Source: Mycobacteriales bacterium | GTDB lineage: Bacteria > Actinomycetota > Actinomycetes > Mycobacteriales > QHCD01 | NCBI GenBank assembly: GCA_036497565.1 | Contig: DASXJE010000091.1 | Coordinates: 1-33,227, forward strand | Direction of reading: 5' to 3' | Length of the DNA: 33,227 bases | Shown: in pieces, positions 24,461-33,227 of the stretch | Layout of the letters: each line of letters begins with the position of its first letter | Position numbering within the stretch: position 1 is the first letter of the stretch | Program-made: the position numbers and the translations under genes | The notes under the pieces: model-generated | Told to the model about the DNA's origin: nothing | Database searches by the model: none | What the model saw: the letters and a program-made list of their open reading frames with translations, nothing else

Positions 24461-26335
24461 CTACTCGCCCATCCCCTGCTCCCGCAGGCCGCGGCGGTGC
24501 TGCTCGAGGGTGACCAACTCGCCGAACATCCGGCTGTACTCGTCGGCCCGCTCGACCGGGTTGATGCGCTGCACCCGCGACCGCAGCTGGGCGATGGTGC
24601 GGTCGACGGCGAGCTCCTGCAGCCGGGCGAGGTTGCGGACGACGTAACGCCCGTCCGGGTCACCGGAGGTGCGCAGACCCTCGACGGCGAGTTCCATCGC
24701 GACCGACCGGGTGACGTCGTCGGTGCACTTGTCCCGCACCTGCTCGACCCAGCCCGGTCCGATCGACGCGCCCTGCACCCCGCCGGCGGCGGCGATGGCC
24801 TCCCTGAGGGCGACGTAGACGGGGTGCGTGTAGGCGTCGGCGCCGACCGCGTCGAAGACCGGCCCGGCCAGGCCGGGGACCTGCATCGCGAGCTTCAGCG
24901 ACTCGCGCTCGACCGCCAGCCGTGGGTCGTCGGCCCGGGGCCGCTCGACCGTCCCGACCGCGGCGGCGCTGCGCGTCGGCTTGCGGGCAGGCGCGGCCTT
25001 GCGGTTGGTCACCTCGGCGACCCGGCGCAGGATGAAGGCCTCGTCCAGCCAGCCGAGCCACCGGTCGAGCGCGACGGCGTAACGGTCGCGCAGGCCGCGG
25101 TCCTTGATGGCGGCGACGATCGGCGCCGCGGCGTCGAGCGCGGCGAGCCGTCCCTCCGTCGTGTCGAGGTCGAAGTCCTCGATACGGCTGCGGATCGCGA
25201 ACTCGAACAGCGGCTGGCGCCGGGCGACCAGGTCGCGCACGGCCGCGTCGCCCTTGGCCTGACGCAACTCGCACGGATCGAGGCCGGACGGTTCGACCGC
25301 CACGAACGTCTGCGAGGTGAAGCGCTGCTCGTCGTCGAACGCGCGCAGCGCGGCCTTCCGCCCGGCCGCGTCGCCGTCGAAGGTGAAGATCACCTCGCCG
25401 CGGAACGAGTCGGAGTCCATCAGCAGCCGGCGCAGCACCGTGATGTGCTCGGACCCGAACGCGGTGCCGCAGGTCGCGATCGCGGTGGGTACGCCGGCCA
25501 GATGGCAGGCCATCACGTCGGTGTAACCCTCGACGACGACCGCCTGCCGCCGCCGGGCTATCTCCCGCTTGGCGAGGTCGACGCCGTAGAGCACCTCGCT
25601 CTTCTTGTAGAGCGGGGTCTCCGGGGTGTTGAGGTATTTCGGGCCGTCGTCGTCGTCGAAGAGCTTGCGAGCACCGAAGCCGACCACGTCGCCGGGCAGC
25701 GACCGGATCGGCCAGACGAGCCGGCGCCGGAAGCGGTCGATGTGCGAGCCGCTGCGCGCCTGCAGCGACAGTCCGGCGGTCACCAGTTCCCGCGTGGTGA
25801 AGCCGGCGGCGAGCAGGTGCTTGGTGAGCACGTCCCAGCCGCCGGGTGCGAAGCCGCAGCCGAACGTCTTGGCGGCGTCGGCGTCGAAGCCGCGGACGGC
25901 GAGGAACTCGCGGGCCGGCTTTCCGTCGGCGGCCGCGAGCTGCTCGGTGTAGAAGGCGGCGGCCGCCAGGTTGGCCGCCAGCATCCGGGCCCGCTCGCCG
26001 CCACCCGGCCGGGTCGGTGCCGAGCCGCCCCGCTCGTAACGCAGGGTCACCCCACCGCGGCCGGCCAGCCGCTCGACGGCCTCGAGGAAGTTGAGGTGCT
26101 CGAGCCGCTGGATGAAGTCGATCACGTCGCCGCTCGCGTCACAGCCGAAGCAGTGGTAGAGCCCGACGCTGGGCCGGACGTGGAACGACGGCGTCTTCTC
26201 CTCGTGGAACGGGCACAGCCCCTTCAGCGAGTCACCGCCGGCGCGACGCAGTGCGACGTACTCCCCGACCACGTCGGCGACCGGCGAACGGTCACGGACC
26301 GCCGCGATATCTGCGTCAGGGATACGGCCGGGCAC
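24461..26335 (-). CDS. dnaG: DNA primase
   Basis: A 624-residue primase making RNA primers at replication forks. The N-terminal zinc-binding domain has C41, H44, C62 and C65 in CPFHEEKTPSF and GLYHCFGCDASGD. The catalytic TOPRIM domain has E269 in VVEGYTDVMA and the D320/D322 pair in FTFDGDAAGRKA. The variable helical C-terminus should bind the DnaB helicase. The length is normal for actinobacteria. The start is the GTG at 26335 (VPGRIPDADIAAVRDRSPVA), which agrees with family N-termini. No ribosome site is visible; instead CGGGA/TCCCG form a small hairpin at 26338-26353. It follows the flavoprotein gene by 21 nt. Confidence 0.97.
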   Translation of the reverse strand: MPGRIPDADIAAVRDRSPVADVVGEYVALRRAGGDSLKGLCPFHEEKTPSFHVRPSVGLYHCFGCDASGDVIDFIQRLEHLNFLEAVERLAGRGGVTLRYERGGSAPTRPGGGERARMLAANLAAAAFYTEQLAAADGKPAREFLAVRGFDADAAKTFGCGFAPGGWDVLTKHLLAAGFTTRELVTAGLSLQARSGSHIDRFRRRLVWPIRSLPGDVVGFGARKLFDDDDGPKYLNTPETPLYKKSEVLYGVDLAKREIARRRQAVVVEGYTDVMACHLAGVPTAIATCGTAFGSEHITVLRRLLMDSDSFRGEVIFTFDGDAAGRKAALRAFDDEQRFTSQTFVAVEPSGLDPCELRQAKGDAAVRDLVARRQPLFEFAIRSRIEDFDLDTTEGRLAALDAAAPIVAAIKDRGLRDRYAVALDRWLGWLDEAFILRRVAEVTNRKAAPARKPTRSAAAVGTVERPRADDPRLAVERESLKLAMQVPGLAGPVFDAVGADAYTHPVYVALREAIAAAGGVQGASIGPGWVEQVRDKCTDDVTRSVAMELAVEGLRTSGDPDGRYVVRNLARLQELAVDRTIAQLRSRVQRINPVERADEYSRMFGELVTLEQHRRGLREQGMGE

Positions 26336-26356
26336 GTCGGGAGTCTAGTCCCGCGG

Positions 26357-27586
26357 CTAGCCCGCCAGATCCTCCAGCGGCACCGACGGATCGGCCAGTC
26401 GCGCCCGGTCGACCGGCGCGCCGGACCGGATCGCCGCGACGATCGGATCGGTGACGTCCCAGATGTTGACGTTCATGCCGGCGAGGAGCTTGCCGCCGCC
26501 GACCCAGAAGGCGAGGAACTCGCGGCCCTTCACGTCGCCGCGGAACACCACCTCGTCGTAACCCTCCGGCCCGACGTAGCCGGAGTACTCCATGCCCAGG
26601 TCGTACTGGTCGGAGAAGAAGTAGGGGATTTTGTCGAAGGTCACCGGCTGGCCGAGCATCGACTTGGCGGCCGCGGGGCCGCCGTCGAGCGCGTTGGCCC
26701 AGTGCTCGACCCGGACCGGGTCGGCGTAGAGCGGGTGGTCGGCGCGGGCGACGTCGCCGGCGGCGTAGACGTCCGGGTCGGCGGTGCGCAGTGCCGCGTC
26801 GACGCGGACGCCGTTGTCGACCGTCAGCCCGGCCGCCTCGGCCAGCTCGGTCGCCGGCCGGATGCCGACGCCGGCGACGACGACGTCGGCCGGCAGTTCG
26901 GTGCCGTCGTCGAGCACAACGGTCTCGACCGATCCCGAGCCGCGGATCTCGCGAACGCCGGACTTCAGGTGGAAATCGACCTCGTGCTCGCGGTGCAGGT
27001 CGGCGAAGACCTGGGCGACCTCGTCGCCCAGCACCCGGCGCAACGGGAGGGTGTCCATCTCGACGAGGCTCACCGCGGCGCCGCGGGTCCGGGCCGCCGC
27101 GGCGATCTCCAGGCCGATCCACCCGCCGCCGATGATCACGACCCGGCTGTCCGGCTTGATGTCGGCGTTGATCCGGTCGGAGTCGGCCAGCCGGCGCAGG
27201 TAGTGCACGCCGGCGAGGTCGCCGCCGGGCACCGGCAGGGTGCGCACGATCGAGCCGGTGGTGAGCAGCAGCTTGTCGTAGTGCAGCCGCTCCCCGCCGT
27301 CGAGCTCGACCTCGTGCGCGCCGGTGTCGAGGGCGGTGACCCGGGTGCCGAGCCGGAGCTCGACGTTGTTCCGCTCGTACCAGCCGGCCTCGTGGACGTA
27401 GACGCTGTCCCGCTCGGCGTTACCGAGCAGCAGATCCTTGGACAGCGGCGGGCGTTCGTAGGGGCGTTCGGTCTCCTCGCCGATCAGGACGACGCGCCCG
27501 TCGAATCCCTCGTCGCGCAACGTCTGCGCCGCCTTGGCGCCGGCGAGACTGGCTCCGACGATGACGAACACCGCGTCCTTCGGCAT
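26357..27586 (-). CDS. FAD-dependent NAD(P)H oxidoreductase, ferredoxin-reductase-like
   Basis: A 409-residue pyridine nucleotide-disulfide oxidoreductase of the rubredoxin/ferredoxin reductase group. The FAD loop is IVGASLAGAKAA (9-20), followed by RPYERPPLSKDLLLG (41-55), which is typical of ferredoxin reductases of oxygenase systems. The NAD(P) motif is IIGGGWIGLEIA (151-162), and the second FAD motif is DVYAAGDVA in the 270s. No redox-active CxxC pair is present, as expected for this group. GGGGAGG lies just before the ATG at 27586. It is encoded between dgt and dnaG. Its electron acceptor (a ferredoxin or similar) is not encoded in the window. Confidence 0.93.
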   Translation of the reverse strand: MPKDAVFVIVGASLAGAKAAQTLRDEGFDGRVVLIGEETERPYERPPLSKDLLLGNAERDSVYVHEAGWYERNNVELRLGTRVTALDTGAHEVELDGGERLHYDKLLLTTGSIVRTLPVPGGDLAGVHYLRRLADSDRINADIKPDSRVVIIGGGWIGLEIAAAARTRGAAVSLVEMDTLPLRRVLGDEVAQVFADLHREHEVDFHLKSGVREIRGSGSVETVVLDDGTELPADVVVAGVGIRPATELAEAAGLTVDNGVRVDAALRTADPDVYAAGDVARADHPLYADPVRVEHWANALDGGPAAAKSMLGQPVTFDKIPYFFSDQYDLGMEYSGYVGPEGYDEVVFRGDVKGREFLAFWVGGGKLLAGMNVNIWDVTDPIVAAIRSGAPVDRARLADPSVPLEDLAG

Positions 27587-27625
27587 GGACCCTCCCCTGA
27601 TTTCACCGGTCAGTGACGATGCTGA

Positions 27626-28714
27626 TCATCCTCGGCGTACCGGTACGTCGATACCCCGGGGCAGCTTGTCCTCGTCCCAGTCGAGCACGGCGAGCGCGGT
27701 CTGGAACGCGTATCGATCGGTCATGCCGGCGACGTAGCCGACCGCGGCACGCACCGCATCATGGCTGCCCGGGTCGGCGGCGACGGGCTCGGGCAGGGCG
27801 TGCGGCCGGTCGGCGTAATACTCGACCAGGGCGCGCAGCACCGCGACGACCGCGCGTCCCTGGGCGACCGACTCCGGCCGGGTGTAGATGCGCCGGTAGT
27901 TGAACTCGCGCAGGGCGGCAAGTGCGGCCGCGGGCTCGGCGCGCATGCCGACCACACCGTCGTCGGCGATGCAGTCGACGAGGGCGCCGACGAAGACGGC
28001 GAGCTGGCGGCCCTGCGTGTCGCCGCACACCTCGCGCACGACGGGCGGCAGCGCGTCGACGGCGACGATGCCGGCGTGTACGGCGTCTTCGAGGTCGTGC
28101 GCTGTGTAGGCGCACCGGTCGGCCCAGCTGACCACCGCACCCTCCGGCGTCGCCGGCGGCGGCCGCGACCACGAGTGGTTACGGATGCCGTCGAGGGTCT
28201 GCGCGCACAGGTTGAGCGGCTCGAGAACGACCGCGCCCCAGACCGCGTGGTCGTAACCCTCATCGAGGAAGAGGTCGAACGCCTCCTCGCTGGCATGCCC
28301 GCCCGGGCCGTGCCCGCAGTCGTGTCCGAGCGCGATGGCTTCGGTCAGCTCGACGTTGAGGCCGGTCGCCCGGGCGACGCTGGTCGCGACCTGGGTGACC
28401 TCCAGCGCGTGCGTGAGCCGGGTCCGCTGATGATCGGCCGGGTAGACGAAGACCTGGGTCTTGCCCGCCAGCCGGCGGAACGCCGTGGAGTGCAGGATCC
28501 GGTCGCGGTCGCGTTCGAAGCAGGTGCGGTCCGGGTCGGGCTGCTCGGCGCGGGCCCGGTCACCGGCTCCCACGGCGCTGGTGGCGCCGGGCGCGAGCAG
28601 CCGGCCGGCGAGGGTCTCCCGCTCCTCGCGCCGCAGCCGGGGACGTGGATCGAGATCCGGTCCCGGCTCGCGATGCGCGACCACGATGCCGTCCGGGCGG
28701 GCGGTGCCGGTCAT
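27626..28714 (-). CDS. dgt: Deoxyguanosinetriphosphate triphosphohydrolase-like HD protein
   Basis: A 362-residue HD-domain hydrolase of the dGTPase type, which splits dNTPs to deoxynucleosides and triphosphate. Motifs are CFERDRDRILHSTAFRRLAGKTQVF (about 65-89), RTRLTHALEV (about 97-106, H102), the HD pair H131/D132 in LGHDCGHGPGGHASEE, and VSWADRCAYTAHDLEDAV, which supplies the last metal aspartate. The metal site looks intact. The ATG at 28714 is preferred. A GTG at 28774 would add 20 residues and neither has a strong ribosome site. The gene order dgt then dnaG is common in actinobacteria; here a flavoprotein gene sits between. The whole run has gaps under 40 nt. Confidence 0.93.
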   Translation of the reverse strand: MTGTARPDGIVVAHREPGPDLDPRPRLRREERETLAGRLLAPGATSAVGAGDRARAEQPDPDRTCFERDRDRILHSTAFRRLAGKTQVFVYPADHQRTRLTHALEVTQVATSVARATGLNVELTEAIALGHDCGHGPGGHASEEAFDLFLDEGYDHAVWGAVVLEPLNLCAQTLDGIRNHSWSRPPPATPEGAVVSWADRCAYTAHDLEDAVHAGIVAVDALPPVVREVCGDTQGRQLAVFVGALVDCIADDGVVGMRAEPAAALAALREFNYRRIYTRPESVAQGRAVVAVLRALVEYYADRPHALPEPVAADPGSHDAVRAAVGYVAGMTDRYAFQTALAVLDWDEDKLPRGIDVPVRRG

Positions 28715-28807
28715 CGTGGCCGCCCATGCCTCGGAGCGGTCGGAGCGCTCAAGGTCGTCGTCGGAGTGGTGCACGCCCCGATTCTGCTCCCGCCCGCCGA
28801 CACCCCC

Positions 28808-28861
28808 GTGATCAAGAGCGGATTTCGGCACGAAACGCCGTACGAATCCCCTCTTGATCAC
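28808..28861. repeat. Long inverted repeat in the dgt / PLP-enzyme divergent region (hairpin element 2)
   Basis: Arms 28808-28824 and 28845-28861 (17 nt) pair with a single mismatch around a 20-nt loop containing GGCACGAAACGCCGTAC. Outside the arms CCCCC and GGGGG could lengthen the stem with a 3-nt bulge. From GGAT to ATCC the 30-nt centre has the same length as that of the element at 30069 and shares CGAAACGCCG exactly. It lies between divergent genes, so it is not in a terminator position. Confidence 0.9.
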
Positions 28862-28910
28862 CGTGGGGGCGGGAGGTGACGGCGCGCGGCGGGTGGGCGA
28901 GACTGCCGGG

Positions 28911-30053
28911 ATGGACGACTTCGACGCACCGCGGCTCGCCGACCTCCGGCAGCGGCGCAGTGCCAAGTGGCGGGAGTACGGCGACGCCCTTCCGGTCTGG
29001 ATCGCCGAGAGCGACGTCCCGCTGGCCGAGCCGGTCGCGCGCGTGCTGCACGAGGCGGTCGACCGCGGTGACACCGGCTATGCGCACCCCGACGAACTCC
29101 GCGAGACGGTCGTCGGCTGGATCGGCCGGGTCTACGGCTGGCGGATCGCGACCGACGACGTCCTCGTCCTGCCGGACGTGATGACCGGCGTCGCGGAGGT
29201 GCTGCGGGTCGTCACCGGGCCGGGCGACGGGGTGGTCATCAACACACCGGTCTACCCGCCGTTCGCGGCCACCGTGGCGCAGGTGGGCCGGCGGGTGGTC
29301 GAGGTACCGCTGCTCTCCGACCCGGGCGGCTGGTCGCTCGACGTCGACGGCCTGGAGCGGGCCTTCGCCGGCGGCGCCCGCGCCTATCTGCTGTGCAGCC
29401 CGCACAACCCGGTCGGTGCGGTGTGGCCGGCCGACGTTCTCGCCGCTGTCGCCCGCCTTGCCGCGCGGTACGACGTCACGGTCCTCGCCGACGAGATCCA
29501 CGCGCCGCTGACGCTGCCCGGGGCCGACCACACGCCGTACCCGCTGGTGAGCTCCGAAGCCGCCGATCAGTCGGTGCTGCTGACCTCGGCGTCCAAGGCG
29601 TGGAACCTGGCCGGTCTGAAGTGCGCGGTGGCCGTCGCCGGGTCGCCGCGGATGCGGGCCGCGCTCGACCGCACCGACCCGCATCTCCGGTGGGGCGTGG
29701 GACACCTGGGTGCGCTCGCGATGATCGCGGCGCTGCGCGACGGCTCGGACTGGCTCGATGGACTGCTCGCCCACCTCGACCGCAACCGGGCGCTGCTCGG
29801 CAAGTTGCTGGCCGAACACCTGCCCGGCGTCGGCTACCAGCCGCCGCAGGCGTCGTACCTCACCTGGCTCGACTGCCGCGCCCTCGACCTCGGCCCCGAC
29901 CCGGCGGCAGCGTTCCTGCGGTCCGGCGTCGCACTGAGCTCCGGACCCGACTTCGGTCCGCCCGGCGAGGGCTTCGCCCGGCTCAACATCGCCACGACGG
30001 AAGCCCTGGTCGAGGAAGCGGTACGCCGCATGGCCCGCGCCGTCGGTCCGTGA
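28911..30053 (+). CDS. PLP-dependent aminotransferase / cystathionine beta-lyase (MalY/PatB type)
   Basis: A 380-residue fold-type I PLP enzyme. The start LPVWIAESDVPLAEPV (27-42) matches the W-[VI]-A-x-x-D motif of MalY/PatB C-S lyases. Other marks are GYAHPDELRETVVGWI, NTPVYPPF (111-118), SPHNPVG (163-169, N166), LADEIHAPL (192-200, D194) and the PLP lysine K229 in TSASKAWNLAGLKCA. The C-terminus has FARLNIATTE with the carboxylate-binding arginine. These enzymes cleave cystathionine or cysteine conjugates, and some act as aminotransferases. The ATG at 28911 has only a weak ribosome site. It is divergent from dgt and convergent with the YdcF-like gene, so it is probably a single-gene unit. 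Confidence 0.92.
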   Translation: MDDFDAPRLADLRQRRSAKWREYGDALPVWIAESDVPLAEPVARVLHEAVDRGDTGYAHPDELRETVVGWIGRVYGWRIATDDVLVLPDVMTGVAEVLRVVTGPGDGVVINTPVYPPFAATVAQVGRRVVEVPLLSDPGGWSLDVDGLERAFAGGARAYLLCSPHNPVGAVWPADVLAAVARLAARYDVTVLADEIHAPLTLPGADHTPYPLVSSEAADQSVLLTSASKAWNLAGLKCAVAVAGSPRMRAALDRTDPHLRWGVGHLGALAMIAALRDGSDWLDGLLAHLDRNRALLGKLLAEHLPGVGYQPPQASYLTWLDCRALDLGPDPAAAFLRSGVALSSGPDFGPPGEGFARLNIATTEALVEEAVRRMARAVGP

Positions 30054-30068
30054 CCGCCTCCCGTCTTC

Positions 30069-30124
30069 CATGATCGTGATCGGATAAAGCCGCGAAACGC
30101 CGACGGAATCCGATCACGATCATG
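30069..30124. repeat. Long inverted repeat between convergent genes (hairpin element 3)
   Basis: Arms 30069-30085 and 30108-30124 are 17 nt each and perfectly complementary (CATGATCGTGATCGGAT and its complement), around a 22-nt loop containing GCCGCGAAACGCCGACGG. The element starts 16 nt after the PLP-enzyme stop and ends 13 nt before the YdcF-like stop, a place where a terminator would be expected. It shares its inner GGAT...ATCC and CGAAACGCCG with element 2, but the outer arms differ. Confidence 0.92.
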
Positions 30125-30136
30125 AAGCGGGCGAGG

Positions 30137-30760
30137 TCAGACGGCGCTGGGGCCGGCTTCGGAGCTGGCGTGGAACAGCCGGTAGTAGAGGTAGGCCGCG
30201 GTCTCCCGCACGATGTAGCGCAACTCGGTGCCGCGGGTGCGTACCGCGGGACCCTCATGCGTCGGTGACGTACTGGCCTCGATGCCCTGGTCGGTGGCCA
30301 TCGTCTGCGACCGCAACTCGTGCCAGGGATCGGTGACGAGTACGGCGCTCTTCCAGCCGTTCTTGGCGAAGACGACCCGGGCCGCCTCCAAGCTCTGCAG
30401 GGTGTCGTTGCCCTTTCCGACGGCGACGACAGCGGAGGCGGGTACGCCGCGGTCCTGCAGCCATTGCGCACCCGCGCCGGCCTCGGTGAACCGGTCGCCG
30501 GGCTGCTTGCCGCCGACCGTCACCACGCGCGGCGCCACGCCTTCCTTGTAGAGCGTCAGCGCGTGCTGGAGCCGGAACGCGAACACCTCCGACGGGCGAC
30601 CGTCGAACTGGGACGCGCCCAGGACGACGATCGCGTCCGAGTGCGGCCGCTCGTCGGCCCGGGCCACCTGCCACACCCGGAACACCGTCGAACCGACCAC
30701 GAGCGCCACGGCCAGCACGATGGCGCCCACCGCGCGGCCGAGCACGCCTCGAACGGTCAC
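30137..30760 (-). CDS. YdcF family (DUF218) membrane-anchored protein
   Basis: A 207-residue protein with one N-terminal membrane segment (GAIVLAVALVVGSTVFRVWQ, about 12-31) and a DUF218 domain outside or at the membrane face. Domain motifs are SDAIVVLGAS (41-50), RLQHALTLYKEGVAPRVVTVGG (about 63-84), AQWLQDRGVPASAVV, GNDTLQSLEAARVVFAKNG and VLVTDPWHELR. The family has been linked to vancomycin sensitivity and envelope functions (SanA) and to nucleotide or methyl donor binding (YdcF), but its reaction is not settled. The GTG at 30760 is chosen because longer forms run through ppdK in another frame. It begins 19 nt after the ppdK stop and is likely read from the same transcript. Confidence 0.88.
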   Translation of the reverse strand: MTVRGVLGRAVGAIVLAVALVVGSTVFRVWQVARADERPHSDAIVVLGASQFDGRPSEVFAFRLQHALTLYKEGVAPRVVTVGGKQPGDRFTEAGAGAQWLQDRGVPASAVVAVGKGNDTLQSLEAARVVFAKNGWKSAVLVTDPWHELRSQTMATDQGIEASTSPTHEGPAVRTRGTELRYIVRETAAYLYYRLFHASSEAGPSAV

Positions 30761-30779
30761 CGCCGGATCACCCGGAGGG

Positions 30780-33227
<2,448 letters not shown>

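Noticed and set aside
24077-27616. A very long plus-strand open frame (about 1,180 codons) opposite dnaG and the flavoprotein gene
   Set aside because: It is antisense to two well-supported genes, rich in Arg/Gly/Val/Asp repeats produced by high-GC complementary codons, and shows no domain or ribosome site.

Overview
The window looks like chromosomal DNA of a high-GC actinobacterium. The coding sequence is very GC-rich with strong third-position G/C. Several starts are GTG, the two tRNA genes do not encode CCA, and small families typical of Actinomycetota are present (YtxH-like protein, RsbW-type HATPase, an actinobacterial conserved protein beside dnaG). The genus cannot be fixed from sequence alone. 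No phage, transposase or CRISPR signal was seen.

Layout. (1) 1-5713: a cut-off flavin monooxygenase-like gene, then an operon read leftward. It has an ABC ATPase, an ABC-2 permease and a large secreted or anchored YncE-propeller/phosphoesterase protein, with a good sigma-70-like promoter at one end and a hairpin terminator at the other. (2) 5801-7498: a rightward four-gene operon (RsbW-like HATPase, 74-aa unknown, SRPBCC-like protein, VOC protein) behind a match to SigB/SigF stress promoters. (3) 7514-11874: ftsH with a shortened DUF2891 gene behind it (both leftward), then a rightward APH-fold protein whose catalytic residues are lost, and a small unknown. (4) 12065-12642: tRNA-CAT and tRNA-Asn genes and a YtxH-like membrane protein. 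(5) 12664-23816: a pentose region. It holds GntR/FCD and AraC regulators, a PhyH dioxygenase, and a leftward run of ROK regulator, Gfo/Idh/MocA dehydrogenase, xylose isomerase, sugar isomerase/epimerase, DUF2961/GH172 protein and acetyl-xylan-esterase-like protein, with xylulokinase just upstream. (6) 23875-28714: housekeeping genes dgt, a ferredoxin-reductase-like flavoprotein, dnaG and a conserved unknown. (7) 28911-33227: a MalY-type PLP enzyme, a YdcF-like membrane protein and ppdK, which runs off the right edge.

How the genes fit together. The pentose region reads as a scavenging unit. An esterase and a GH172-type protein could release deacetylated or furanose sugars. XylA and XylB convert xylose to xylulose 5-phosphate. 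The dehydrogenase and TIM-barrel isomerase would process a second, unidentified sugar. ROK, AraC and GntR proteins supply control. No sugar transporter lies in the window.

The most unusual signal is non-coding. Three intergenic long inverted repeats (22322-22411, 28808-28861, 30069-30124) have unrelated but self-complementary outer arms around a related centre, and the last two share the exact decamer CGAAACGCCG. They look like members of one dispersed hairpin family. Other points worth attention are the stress-type promoter ahead of the HATPase operon, the pseudokinase-like APH protein, and the DUF2891 protein that appears to lack its middle third.
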